Source: Pseudomonas chlororaphis subsp. chlororaphis (lineage in GTDB: Bacteria; Pseudomonadota; Gammaproteobacteria; Pseudomonadales; Pseudomonadaceae). Taken from it: a DNA stretch of 64,000 nt. A model generated the notes under the pieces. It ran no database searches. It worked only from the letters and a program-made list of their open reading frames with translations, and was not told the origin of the DNA. The position numbers and the translations under genes were made by a program. How positions within the stretch are numbered: the stretch's first letter is position 1; every line of letters begins with the position of its first letter. The DNA lies in assembly GCF_003945765.1 (NCBI RefSeq), contig NZ_CP027712.1, positions 1,984,001 to 2,048,000 on the forward strand, written 5' to 3'. Positions 55,520-63,949 of the stretch are shown here, one piece after another.

Positions 55520-56572
55520 TTATTGTTTGAGGGTCGCCATGTCGATGACGAAGCGGTATTTCACATTGCCGGCGATCATCCGCGCGTAAGCCTCGTTGAT
55601 CTGGCGGATGTCGAGCATTTCGATGTCGCAGGTGATGTTGTGCTCGGCGCAGAAATCCAGCACTTCCTGGGTTTCGGCGATGCCGCCGATCAGCGAGCCG
55701 GCCAGCACGCGACGGCCCAGTACCAGCTTGGCCGCGTGCACGGGCGGATCCACCGGCTCGATCAGGCCGACCAGGATGTGTACGCCGTCAAAACGCAGGG
55801 TATCCAGGTAGGGGTTGAGGTCGTGCTGCACCGGGATGGTGTCCAGCAGGAAGTCGAAGCGGCCGGCCGCGGCCTTCATCTGCTCGGCATCAGTGGAGAC
55901 GATCACATGATCGGCGCCCTGGCGACGGGCTTCCTCGGCCTTGCTCGCCGAACGGGTGAACAGGGTCACTTGCGCGCCCAGGGCCTTGGCGAACTTGATG
56001 CCCATGTGGCCCAGGCCACCCATGCCGAGAATGCCCACCTTGTCGCCGGCCTTCACCCCGTAATGCTTGAGCGGCGAGTAGGTGGTGATGCCCGCGCAGA
56101 GGATCGGCGCGGCGCTGGCCAGGTCGAGTTTCTCGGGAATGCGCACGACAAAGTGCTCGTTGACCACGATGCTGTCGGAGTACCCGCCCATGGTGTTGCT
56201 GCCGTCGACCCGGTCCGGGGTGGCGTAGGTCATGGTCGGGCCTTCCAGGCAGTATTGCTCCAGGTTGGCGGCGCAGGCTTCGCAATGCTGGCAGGAGTCG
56301 ACCATGCAGCCGACGCCGACCAGGTCGCCGATCTTGTGCCTGGTCACTTGGGCGCCGACCGCGGTGACCTTGCCGACGATTTCGTGGCCCGGCATCAGCG
56401 GGTACACGGCGATGCCCCATTCATTGCGGGCCTGGTGGATATCGGAGTGGCAGACGCCGCAGTAGAGAATCTCGATGGCCACGTCGTCGGGACGCGGGCT
56501 GCGGCGCTGAAAGCTCATGGGGGCGAGGGGCGTGGTGGCGGACTGGGCGGCGTAACCGATGGCTGTGTACAT
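55520..56572 (-). CDS. Zinc-dependent NAD(P) alcohol dehydrogenase (YahK/CAD family)
   Basis: A 350-residue medium-chain dehydrogenase. Catalytic zinc ligands are in YCGVCHSDIH and GHEIVG; the structural zinc site is DSCQHCEACAANLEQYC; the Rossmann motif is GILGMGGLGHMGIKFAK. ATG 56572 (MYTAIGYAAQSA) has the family start. It reduces aldehydes to alcohols, probably with NADPH. An AraC gene is divergent 180 bp away and may control it. Confidence 0.9.
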   Translation of the reverse strand: MYTAIGYAAQSATTPLAPMSFQRRSPRPDDVAIEILYCGVCHSDIHQARNEWGIAVYPLMPGHEIVGKVTAVGAQVTRHKIGDLVGVGCMVDSCQHCEACAANLEQYCLEGPTMTYATPDRVDGSNTMGGYSDSIVVNEHFVVRIPEKLDLASAAPILCAGITTYSPLKHYGVKAGDKVGILGMGGLGHMGIKFAKALGAQVTLFTRSASKAEEARRQGADHVIVSTDAEQMKAAAGRFDFLLDTIPVQHDLNPYLDTLRFDGVHILVGLIEPVDPPVHAAKLVLGRRVLAGSLIGGIAETQEVLDFCAEHNITCDIEMLDIRQINEAYARMIAGNVKYRFVIDMATLKQ

Positions 56573-56752
56573 GATGAACCTCGCAAAAGCACTGACAGGT
56601 GAGGCGGGCCATTCTCGGCGCCGCTGCCTGGCGCGAACATGGCGATTCCTCGGCATGTCATGCCTATTCCTCCGCCATCGGCCATTTGCGCGCGGCATTG
56701 GCGTGCAGACCTGCGATGATGTTTTCATCCCTTTTTCCGTGAAGTTTTCCCC

Positions 56753-57643
56753 ATGTTGTTGACCCGCCATCTCGATGCCAATGCCACCCTGGTGTCCCTG
56801 ATCCAGCCTCTTGCGACCCGCGACGGTTTCGTTCCCACGGGGCTGCCCGGGGTCCAGGTGTTGCGAGCCAGTTGCGACGTGGCCCGCGGCCCGCATATCT
56901 ACGAGCCGAGCCTGATGATCATCGCCCAGGGCAGCAAGCTGGCGTACCTGGGCCCGCGGACCCTGGAGTACGGCGCTGGGCATTACCTGATCCAGGCGCT
57001 GTCGGTGCCCTTCGAGTGCGAAACCTTCGCCATGCCCAATGCGCCGTTGCTGGGGGTGTCCATCGCCATCGACCGGGCGCTGTTGGGCGAGTTGGTACTG
57101 GCGATGGGCGTTGCCGCGGGGCGCAGTGCCCAGGCGCAGACCCCGGAGTCGATGACCTCGGTGGTGCTCGACGACACGATGCGCGGTTGCGTGGAGCGCC
57201 TGCTGCGCTGCCTGCACGATCCTCTGGAGTGCAAGGTGATGGGCCAGGCGCGCTTGCGCGAATTGATGTTCACCGTCTTGCGCGGGCCGCAGGCCGATGT
57301 GCTGCGCGCGCTGGTGGAGCAGCACGGGCAGTTCGCGCGGATTTCCGCCTCGCTGAATCACTTGCACGAGCATTACACCGAGCCGCTGAACGTCGAGACC
57401 CTGGCCCGTTGCGCGAACATGAGCACCTCGACCTTTCATGAGCACTTCAAGCGCAGCACGCTGCTGTCGCCGGTGCAGTACCTCAAGCGCCTGCGCTTGC
57501 TCAGGGCGCAGCAGTTGCTGCTGGGAGAAGGGCTGGGCGTAGCCCAGGTGGCGCATCGGGTGGGCTACCAGAGCACCTCGCAGTTCAGCCGTGAATACAA
57601 GCGCTACTTCGAGCGCAATCCGGGGGATGAGCGAGCAGCGTGA
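56753..57643 (+). CDS. AraC family transcriptional regulator
   Basis: A 296-residue regulator with an AraC_N-type ligand domain (IYEPSLMIIAQGSKLAYLG, in parts) and two C-terminal helix-turn-helices (LARCANMSTSTFHEHFKRST and VAHRVGYQSTSQFSREYKRY). It is divergent from the alcohol dehydrogenase, the classic layout for AraC regulators of aldehyde reductases (YqhC type), so it probably activates it on aldehyde stress. Confidence 0.88.
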   Translation: MLLTRHLDANATLVSLIQPLATRDGFVPTGLPGVQVLRASCDVARGPHIYEPSLMIIAQGSKLAYLGPRTLEYGAGHYLIQALSVPFECETFAMPNAPLLGVSIAIDRALLGELVLAMGVAAGRSAQAQTPESMTSVVLDDTMRGCVERLLRCLHDPLECKVMGQARLRELMFTVLRGPQADVLRALVEQHGQFARISASLNHLHEHYTEPLNVETLARCANMSTSTFHEHFKRSTLLSPVQYLKRLRLLRAQQLLLGEGLGVAQVAHRVGYQSTSQFSREYKRYFERNPGDERAA

Positions 57644-57658
57644 TAGGAGGCGCTCGTC

Positions 57659-57748
57659 TGTAGGAGCGAGGCTTGCCCGCGATGAAGGGTGAGACGGTCT
57701 GACAGATACATCGCCAAAGCCTTATCGCACGTAAGCTGTGCTCCTACA
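57659..57748. repeat. REP pair (GTAGGAGCGAGGCTTGCCCGC family), second copy
   Basis: TGTAGGAGCGAGGCTTGCCC starts at 57659; the inverted arm ends GTGCTCCTACA at 57748. It lies between convergent araC and the ETF dehydrogenase gene. Confidence 0.8.
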
Positions 57749-57773
57749 GAAGCAGGGCAGTGGCGCCGGCAAT

Positions 57774-57803
57774 AAAAAAGGCCCCCATTCGGGAGCCTTT
57801 TTT
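57774..57803. terminator. Terminator of the ETF dehydrogenase gene
   Basis: On the minus strand AAAAAAGGCTCCC pairs with GGGGGCCTTTTTT around GAAT, with a T run. A/T runs on both sides make it bidirectional. Confidence 0.8.
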
Positions 57804-57818
57804 CTTCAAGCGTACGCC

Positions 57819-59483
57819 TTACATGTTCGGGTAAGTCGGACCGCCCGCGCCTTCCGGCGCGACCCAGGTGATGTTCTGCGCAGGGTCCTTGATGTCGCAG
57901 GTTTTGCAGTGCACGCAGTTCTGGGCGTTGATCTGGAAGCGCTTCTCGCCGTCTTCCTTGGTGATCACTTCATACACCCCGGCCGGGCAGTAGCGTTGAG
58001 CAGGCTCATCGTACAGCGGCAGGTTCTTGCCGATCGGGATGCTCGGATCGGTCAGCTTCAGGTGGCAAGGCTGCTCTTCTTCATGGTTGGTGCCCGAGAT
58101 GAACACCGAACTGAGTTTGTCGAAGCTGAGCTTGCCGTCCGGTTTCGGGTAGTCGATCTTCTTGCAGTCCGCGGCCAGCTTCAGGCAGGCGTAGTCCGGC
58201 TTGGTGTCGTGCAGGGTAAACGGCAGCTTGCCACCGAAGATGTTCTGGTCGACCCAGTTGAAACCGCCGCCGACGATGGCGCCGTACTTGTGGATCGCCG
58301 GGCCGAAGTTGCGGCTGGCGAACAGTTCTTCGTACAGCCAGCTGGACTTGAACGCTTCTACATAGGTGTTCAGCTCGTCGGCGCCTTCGGAACCGGCGAA
58401 CAGCGCATCGGCCACGGCGTCAGCGGCGAGCATGCCGGACTTCATGGCGGTGTGGCTGCCCTTGATCTTGGCGAAGTTCAGGGTGCCCAGGTCGCAACCG
58501 ATCAGCGCGCCGCCCTTGAACACCATCTTCGGCAGCGAGTTCAGGCCGCCTTTGCAGATGGCGCGCGCGCCGTAGCTGACGCGCTTGCCGCCTTCGAGGT
58601 ACTGCTTGAGCACCGGGTGATGCTTGAGGCGCTGGAATTCGTCGAACGGTGACAGGTAGGTGTTGCTGTAGGACAGGTCGACGATCAGGCCGACCACCAC
58701 CTGGTTGTTTTCCAGGTGATAAAGGAAGGAGCCGCCGGTGTTCTCGGTGCCCATGATGTCCAGCGGCCAACCGGCGGTGTGGACCACCAGGCCTGGCTGA
58801 TGCTTGGCCGGATCGATTTCCCAGATTTCCTTGAGGCCGATGCCGTAGTGCTGGGCGTCGGCGTCGCTGTCCAGGTTGAAGCGCTTGATCAGTTGTTTGC
58901 CGATGTGGCCACGGCAGCCTTCGGCGAACAGGGTGTACTTGCCACGCAGTTCCATGCCGGGGGTGTACAGGCCTTCCTTCGGATTGCCTTCGCGGTCGAC
59001 ACCCAGGTCGCCGGTGATGATCCCGCGGACCACGCCGTTCTCGTCGAACAGCGCTTCCTGGGCGGCGAAGCCCGGATAGATTTCCACGCCCAGGTTCTCG
59101 GCCTGCTGGGCCAGCCAGCGGCACAGGTTGCCCAGGGAGATGATGTAGTTGCCTTCGTTGTGCATGGTCTTGGGCACAAAGAAGTCGGGAACTTTGGTCG
59201 CGCTGTCGGCGTTTTTCAGGACATAGATGTCATCGCGCTTGACCGGGGTGTTCAGCGGGGCGCCGAGTTCCTTCCAGTCCGGGAACAGCTCGTTCAGGGC
59301 GCGCGGTTCGAACACGGCGCCGGAAAGAATGTGAGCACCGACTTCGGAGCCTTTCTCGACCACGCAGACGCTGATTTCCTTACCGGCTTCGGCGGCCTTC
59401 TGCTTCAGTCGGCAGGCGGCGGACAAGCCAGCGGGGCCGGCACCGACGATGACCACGTCGAATTCCATGTATTCGCGTTCCAC
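57819..59483 (-). CDS. etfD: Electron transfer flavoprotein-ubiquinone oxidoreductase
   Basis: A 554-residue membrane-associated FAD/4Fe-4S enzyme that passes electrons from ETF to ubiquinone. The FAD motif VVIVGAGPAGLSAACRL starts after the first ten residues; the ferredoxin-like C-terminal cluster is CVHCKTCDI. GTG 59483 follows AGGAG by 8 nt; ATG 59468 is the alternative. Divergent from etfBA, as in PA2953-PA2951. It completes the path from FadE-type dehydrogenases to the respiratory chain. Confidence 0.95.
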   Translation of the reverse strand: MEREYMEFDVVIVGAGPAGLSAACRLKQKAAEAGKEISVCVVEKGSEVGAHILSGAVFEPRALNELFPDWKELGAPLNTPVKRDDIYVLKNADSATKVPDFFVPKTMHNEGNYIISLGNLCRWLAQQAENLGVEIYPGFAAQEALFDENGVVRGIITGDLGVDREGNPKEGLYTPGMELRGKYTLFAEGCRGHIGKQLIKRFNLDSDADAQHYGIGLKEIWEIDPAKHQPGLVVHTAGWPLDIMGTENTGGSFLYHLENNQVVVGLIVDLSYSNTYLSPFDEFQRLKHHPVLKQYLEGGKRVSYGARAICKGGLNSLPKMVFKGGALIGCDLGTLNFAKIKGSHTAMKSGMLAADAVADALFAGSEGADELNTYVEAFKSSWLYEELFASRNFGPAIHKYGAIVGGGFNWVDQNIFGGKLPFTLHDTKPDYACLKLAADCKKIDYPKPDGKLSFDKLSSVFISGTNHEEEQPCHLKLTDPSIPIGKNLPLYDEPAQRYCPAGVYEVITKEDGEKRFQINAQNCVHCKTCDIKDPAQNITWVAPEGAGGPTYPNM

Positions 59484-59609
59484 TAGGCTATCTCCTACTC
59501 AAGGCTCAACGGTTTTTTTCTAATTGGAGGTTGGGTGTCGCATCGATGGTTTTCTCCGCCAAACAGGGGAGGGGACAATGAGCGACCCGCCTTTCTCTCT
59601 AGGCGGCGC

Positions 59610-59638
59610 ATTATATCTACACCACTCTTAGCGTCCAA
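59610..59638 (-). promoter_or_regulatory. Sigma-70 promoter of etfD
   Basis: On the minus strand TTGGAC (59638-59633), 17-bp spacer, TATAAT (59615-59610). Expected transcript start near 59603, giving a leader of about 120 nt. Confidence 0.7.
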
Positions 59639-59640
59639 TA

Positions 59641-59654
59641 CAAACGTTTGTTTG
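59641..59654. promoter_or_regulatory. PsrA-type operator
   Basis: CAAAC-GTTT-GTTTG fits the published PsrA consensus (G/C)AAAC-N2-4-GTTT(G/C). It sits directly upstream of the etfD -35 hexamer. PsrA is a TetR regulator that senses long-chain fatty acids and controls beta-oxidation and rpoS in Pseudomonas. Confidence 0.65.
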
Positions 59655-59783
59655 AATTTGCTGCAGCCCATGTAAATCAAAGAAGCGCGGCTTATGACTG
59701 GCCATTTTGGCGTATTGACCAGAATAGGCGTTCCGGTCAAGATACGGTCGGTTTTGCGCTCGCCGTAGGCTGACTGTTGGTTT

Positions 59784-59959
59784 CAAGAGCACCTCTAAAG
59801 ACAGGGCGAAGGCAGTACAAGGTGACGCAACGCGCAGTTTACACGCCGCGATAAAGAATGACCGGCCAGTCGCTACTGACGAACGGTCATCATCCCGTGA
59901 GCAAGGTCATCTGTCTGCTGTTGCAAGAGTCCATGCCAGCGTTTTTAGAGGTGCCCTTG
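59784..59959. repeat. 176-bp segment bounded by 19-bp inverted repeats (MITE-like)
   Basis: Left end CAAGAGCACCTCTAAAGAC (59784-59802); right end, inverted, CAAGGGCACCTCTAAAAAC (59941-59959): 17 of 19 match. No coding capacity and no obvious target duplication. It may be a small non-autonomous element or a long-range operator pair. Confidence 0.5.
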
Positions 59960-60029
59960 TGCCCGATGAGCATCAACCGCCAGGTTCGCCTAGGCGACTT
60001 TCTTTTCACCGGAGAGTAACGAGGAATCC

Positions 60030-60779
60030 ATGAAGGTTCTTGTAGCTGTCAAACGCGTTGTCGATTACAACGTCAAGGTTCGCGTCAAGGCGGACAATTC
60101 CGGCGTCGACCTCGCCAACGTCAAGATGTCGATGAACCCTTTCTGCGAAATCGCAGTGGAAGAAGCCGTACGCCTGAAAGAAAAAGGCGTAGCGACTGAA
60201 ATCGTCGTCGTCTCCATCGGTCCCGCTACTGCTCAAGAGCAACTGCGTACCGCCCTGGCGCTGGGTGCCGATCGTGCCATCCTCGTCGAGTCCGCTGATG
60301 AACTGAACTCCCTGGCCGTGGCCAAGCTGCTCAAGGCCGTGGTCGACAAGGAACAGCCTCAGCTGGTGATCCTTGGCAAGCAAGCCATCGACAGCGACAA
60401 CAACCAGACCGGCCAGATGCTGGCAGCCCTGAGCGGTTACGCTCAAGGCACCTTCGCCTCCAAGGTCGAAGTGTCGGGCGACAAGGTTGCCGTGACCCGT
60501 GAAATCGACGGTGGCTTGCAAACCGTTTCGCTGAACCTGCCAGCGATCGTCACCACCGACCTGCGTTTGAATGAGCCGCGCTACGCGTCTCTGCCAAACA
60601 TCATGAAAGCCAAGAAGAAGCCGCTTGAAGTGCTGACTCCTGATGCTTTGGGCGTTTCCACCGCCTCTACCAACAATACCCTGAAAGTCGAAGCGCCGGC
60701 TGCACGCAGCGCGGGCATCAAGGTCAAGTCGGTCGCTGAACTGGTCGAGAAACTGAAAAACGAAGCGAAGGTAATCTGA
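60030..60779 (+). CDS. etfB: Electron transfer flavoprotein subunit beta
   Basis: A 249-residue ETF beta subunit, holding AMP and the dehydrogenase recognition loop. [40 protein letters not shown] and [17 protein letters not shown] are typical. CGAGGAATCC precedes the ATG; etfA starts 2 bp after its stop. It accepts electrons from acyl-CoA dehydrogenases. Confidence 0.97.
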   Translation: MKVLVAVKRVVDYNVKVRVKADNSGVDLANVKMSMNPFCEIAVEEAVRLKEKGVATEIVVVSIGPATAQEQLRTALALGADRAILVESADELNSLAVAKLLKAVVDKEQPQLVILGKQAIDSDNNQTGQMLAALSGYAQGTFASKVEVSGDKVAVTREIDGGLQTVSLNLPAIVTTDLRLNEPRYASLPNIMKAKKKPLEVLTPDALGVSTASTNNTLKVEAPAARSAGIKVKSVAELVEKLKNEAKVI

Positions 60780-60781
60780 TC

Positions 60782-61711
60782 ATGACTATCTTGGTAATCG
60801 CTGAACACGACAACAAGGTGCTGGCTCCGGCCACCCTGAACACCGTTGCCGCCGCTGCCAAAATCGGTGGCGACATCCACGTCCTGGTCGCCGGCCAGGG
60901 CGCTGGCGCCGTGGCTGAAGCCGCGGCGAAAATCGCTGGCGTGAGCAAAGTCCTGTCGGCCGACAACGCCGCTTACGCTCACCAACTGCCGGAAAACGTT
61001 GCCCCTCTGGTAGCAGAGCTGGGCAAGGGCTACAGCCACATCCTGGCCGCCGCCACTTCCAACGGCAAAAACATCCTGCCGCGCGTGGCCGCGCAGCTGG
61101 ACGTCGACCAGATCTCCGAGATCATCTCGGTAGAAAGCGCCGACACCTTCAAGCGTCCGATCTATGCCGGTAACGCCATCGCTACCGTGCAATCGAACGC
61201 CGCCGTGAAGGTCATCACCGTGCGCGCCACCGGTTTCGATCCGGTTGCCGCCGAAGGCGGTTCGGCCGCTGTCGAAGCGGTTGCTGCCGCTCACGACGCA
61301 GGCAAATCGAGCTTCGTCGGCGAAGAGCTGGCCAAGTCCGACCGTCCTGAACTGACTGCTGCCAAGATCGTCATTTCCGGCGGCCGCGGCATGCAGAACG
61401 GCGACAACTTCAAACACCTGTACGCCCTGGCCGACAAGCTGGGCGCTGCCGTGGGTGCTTCGCGCGCTGCGGTCGACGCAGGTTTCGTACCCAACGACAT
61501 GCAGGTCGGCCAGACCGGCAAGATCGTGGCGCCACAGCTGTACATTGCCGTCGGTATTTCCGGCGCGATCCAGCACCTGGCCGGCATGAAAGACTCCAAG
61601 GTGATCGTTGCGATCAACAAGGACGAAGAAGCGCCGATCTTCCAGGTGGCCGATTACGGCCTGGTGGCGGACTTGTTCGAAGCCGTACCAGAGCTGGAGA
61701 AGCTGGTCTAA
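60782..61711 (+). CDS. etfA: Electron transfer flavoprotein subunit alpha
   Basis: A 309-residue subunit that binds the catalytic FAD. The C-terminal FAD signature, [19 protein letters not shown] followed by [15 protein letters not shown], is complete, as is [10 protein letters not shown]. Co-transcribed with etfB and ended by a terminator. Confidence 0.97.
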   Translation: MTILVIAEHDNKVLAPATLNTVAAAAKIGGDIHVLVAGQGAGAVAEAAAKIAGVSKVLSADNAAYAHQLPENVAPLVAELGKGYSHILAAATSNGKNILPRVAAQLDVDQISEIISVESADTFKRPIYAGNAIATVQSNAAVKVITVRATGFDPVAAEGGSAAVEAVAAAHDAGKSSFVGEELAKSDRPELTAAKIVISGGRGMQNGDNFKHLYALADKLGAAVGASRAAVDAGFVPNDMQVGQTGKIVAPQLYIAVGISGAIQHLAGMKDSKVIVAINKDEEAPIFQVADYGLVADLFEAVPELEKLV

Positions 61712-61734
61712 TCCAGCGGCTTCACTTATAAGAG

Positions 61735-61763
61735 AGCCCGGTCTTTTGGCCGGGCTTTTTTAT
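61735..61763 (+). terminator. Terminator after etfA
   Basis: AGCCCGG (61735-61741) pairs with CCGGGCT (61750-61756), followed by a run of T. Confidence 0.85.
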
Positions 61764-61793
61764 TGTCTGGGATTTGAGTGGGAGAATTTCGCC

Positions 61794-62618
61794 ATGGATT
61801 TGCGCCGCCTGGGTGGCCTGTCAGTGCTGCTGGGGCTGACACTGATGCCGTTGTCGTCGATGGCCGCCGGTAAATGCGAGCGCCTGGTGGTGACCGGCAG
61901 TCCGGATGCCCCGCCGTATCTGTGGCGCGACCCGCAGGACCCCAGCCACCTGATTGGCGCCAGCGCCGAACTGCTGCAACACGTGGCGCAGGAACTGGGG
62001 ATCAAGGTCGAGTTGTTGTATGCCGGCAAACGCTCCGCCGCCCTGGACGAAGTGCGCAGCGGGCGTATGGACATGCTGGCCGACGCGCCGCTGACGGTGA
62101 GTGAGTTGGAAGCGCTGGACTACATTCATCCGCCGCTGCTGGAGAACGATTTCCTGGTCTGGACCCGCAAGGGCTCGACGCTGAGCTACAGCCAGCCGTC
62201 GGACCTGCATGGGCATACCGGCGCATTGTCGGAAAGGGCGCGCCTGACGCCGTCCTTCGACGCCTTCGCCAAGGAGCAATTGAGCCTGACCCGCATGCCG
62301 AATCTGACCCAGGCATTCCAGAAACTGTTGCTGGGGGAGGTGGAGTACGTACTGGCCGGACGTTACGCCGGCATGGCCCTGGCCCAGTCGCTGGGCATGG
62401 CCAACGATCTGCTGGCATTCCCGCAGCCTGCCGACAAACCTGGGCTGTTCCTGGCCATCTCGCACAACTCCGCCTGCAACGACCCATGGTTGCGCGGACA
62501 GTTGGCGAAAAAGATGACAGAATTGCCCGCGTCCGGTCTGACGGAAGCCGTGCTGCAGCGCAATCTCGAGCGTTGGAAGGCACAGTTGCAGCAACCTGTC
62601 AGCACCCCCAAACAGTAG
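61794..62618 (+). CDS. Periplasmic solute-binding protein family 3
   Basis: A 274-residue protein with a signal peptide (LSVLLGLTLMPLSSMAAG, cleavage near residue 25) and an amino-acid-binding type fold: DAPPYLWRDPQ, GASAELLQHVAQELG, VRSGRMDMLADAPLT. No ABC permease or ATPase gene accompanies it, so it may be an orphan sensor or a protein of unknown role. GGGAG precedes the ATG. The next gene starts 9 bp after it. Confidence 0.85.
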   Translation: MDLRRLGGLSVLLGLTLMPLSSMAAGKCERLVVTGSPDAPPYLWRDPQDPSHLIGASAELLQHVAQELGIKVELLYAGKRSAALDEVRSGRMDMLADAPLTVSELEALDYIHPPLLENDFLVWTRKGSTLSYSQPSDLHGHTGALSERARLTPSFDAFAKEQLSLTRMPNLTQAFQKLLLGEVEYVLAGRYAGMALAQSLGMANDLLAFPQPADKPGLFLAISHNSACNDPWLRGQLAKKMTELPASGLTEAVLQRNLERWKAQLQQPVSTPKQ

Positions 62619-62627
62619 GGATTTCTA

Positions 62628-62984
62628 GTGAGTATTCGACCTCTTTTCGCTGCCCTGGCCGTCCTGGCTCTGGCGGGTTGCGCAGCCGATCCGGCGCCGA
62701 ATGAACAAATGCGCCTGACCGAACAAACCCTGGCCCAGGCCAAGGCCGTGGGAGCCACGGCAGAGGATGTGCCGGAAATGAAACTGGCCGAGGACAAATT
62801 CGCCCGTGCCCAACGCAACATGCAGGAAGAGTCGTTCAAGCACGCGCGCATGCGTGCCGAGCAGGCGGAGCTGGATGCGCGCCTGGCCGAGGCGCGGGTC
62901 CTGACCCTGAAAAGCCAGGAACAGCTGAACCTCGTCCAGACTCGCATCACTCGTCTGCGCAAGCAGTTGGGAGATGCCCAATGA
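62628..62984 (+). CDS. DUF4398 lipoprotein
   Basis: A 118-residue lipoprotein starting at GTG: LFAALAVLALAGC with the lipid Cys at 18. The mature part is one long alpha-helical, charged DUF4398 domain (KLAEDKFARAQRNMQEESF) resembling a coiled coil. Its stop overlaps the next start by 4 bp. It probably works with the OmpA-like partner downstream at the outer membrane. Confidence 0.85.
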   Translation: MSIRPLFAALAVLALAGCAADPAPNEQMRLTEQTLAQAKAVGATAEDVPEMKLAEDKFARAQRNMQEESFKHARMRAEQAELDARLAEARVLTLKSQEQLNLVQTRITRLRKQLGDAQ

Positions 62985-63793
62985 TTCGTCTGACCCAGGT
63001 ATTGAGTGGCGTGCTGCTGATCGCCTGCACCGGCCTCTACGGCTGCGCCGGGCAACGCAGTGAAGCCGCGCTGGAACAGGCCGGCGAGGACTTCCAGAAG
63101 GTCAAGGAAGATTCCAATGTGCTGCGCATCGCGCCCAAGGATGTGATCCGCGCCGGTGAGTCCCTGGCCCGGGCCGATCGCCTGTCCAGCTACTGGGGCA
63201 GCGGTTCGGATGTGGTGCACTACGCCTACCTTAGCCAGCGCTACAGCGAAATCGCCCGCGAGCACACCAACCAGGCGCTGAACCAGGAGCAGGCGGCCAA
63301 GCTCGAACTCGAACGCCAGCGCCTGCAACTGGCCCTGCGCGAGGCCAAATTGCTGAGCGTGCAGCAGCAGGGCAAGTGGCTGGAAGAGCAGATCATCAAC
63401 CTGGCCACGACCCAGACCGATCGCGGGCTGGTGATGACCCTGGGCGATGTGTTGTTCGACACCGGCGAAGCGGAGCTGAAGAGCTCGGCCAATCGTACCG
63501 TGCTCAAAGTCGTGCAGTTTCTCCAGCTGAACCCCAAGCGTGTGGTGCGGATCGAGGGCTACACGGACAACACCGGCGACAAGCAGAGCAATCTGAAACT
63601 GTCCCGCGACCGGGCGCAGGCCGTGGCCGATATCCTGGTGGACTTGGGCGTCGAGGAGAAACGGGTCCAGGTCGAAGGTTATGGCGATGAGTACCCGGTC
63701 GAGGCCAACGCCTCGGAACGTGGGCGGGCGCAGAACCGTCGGGTGGAAATCGTCTTCTCCGACGAGAAAGGCCAGTTGGGCGCCGCGCGCTAA
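62981..63793 (+). CDS. OmpA-family lipoprotein with N-terminal DUF4398 domain
   Basis: A 270-residue protein: signal with lipobox LYGC (Cys22), a helical DUF4398 region (about 30-125), then an OmpA C-terminal peptidoglycan-binding domain (VRIEGYTDNTGDKQSN, LSRDRAQAVADILV, GRAQNRRVEIVF). It anchors the outer membrane to the wall. The preceding gene encodes the DUF4398 part alone, so the pair may form a hetero-oligomer. Confidence 0.9.
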   Translation: MIRLTQVLSGVLLIACTGLYGCAGQRSEAALEQAGEDFQKVKEDSNVLRIAPKDVIRAGESLARADRLSSYWGSGSDVVHYAYLSQRYSEIAREHTNQALNQEQAAKLELERQRLQLALREAKLLSVQQQGKWLEEQIINLATTQTDRGLVMTLGDVLFDTGEAELKSSANRTVLKVVQFLQLNPKRVVRIEGYTDNTGDKQSNLKLSRDRAQAVADILVDLGVEEKRVQVEGYGDEYPVEANASERGRAQNRRVEIVFSDEKGQLGAAR

Positions 63794-63811
63794 GACGCGG
63801 CGGCTCAAGAC

Positions 63812-63845
63812 AACCCGGTTTCCCCCACGGAGCCGGGTTTTTTTG
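63812..63845 (+). terminator. Terminator after the OmpA-like gene
   Basis: AACCCGG (63812-63818) pairs with CCGGGTT (63833-63839), followed by a T run. Confidence 0.85.
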
Positions 63846-63915
63846 TGCCTGACGATTGGCACACAAAACAGTACAGTTTTTGCTGACACTGCCCTGTACG
63901 GTCGACTATTGTGGC

Positions 63916-63949
63916 AACTGTCCCAGTACACTTATGAACTGTTCCGGTA
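63916..63949. promoter_or_regulatory. Direct repeats at the right edge, candidate regulator sites
   Basis: AACTGTCCCAGTA (63916-63928) and AACTGTTCCGGTA (63937-63949) match at 11 of 13 bases with a 21-bp period, two helical turns. Related sequences (ACAGTACAGT, near 63869; CTGCCCTGTAC, near 63889) lie just upstream. This resembles MocR-type binding sites; the gene it serves is outside the window. Confidence 0.4.

Larger units (their letters stand above)
59484..60029. other. 546-bp gap between divergent etfD and etfBA: promoters, PsrA box, inverted-repeat element
   Basis: Holds the etfD promoter (59610-59638, minus), a PsrA-type box beside it and a 176-bp segment bounded by inverted repeats (59784-59959). 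An 81-codon minus-strand frame (59495-59740) covers the promoter and is not a gene. No clear sigma-70 promoter for etfB was found in the last 70 bp. Confidence 0.65.

Noticed and set aside
59495..59740. 81-codon minus-strand frame before etfD
   Set aside because: It covers the etfD promoter and PsrA box and has no homology or ribosome site.
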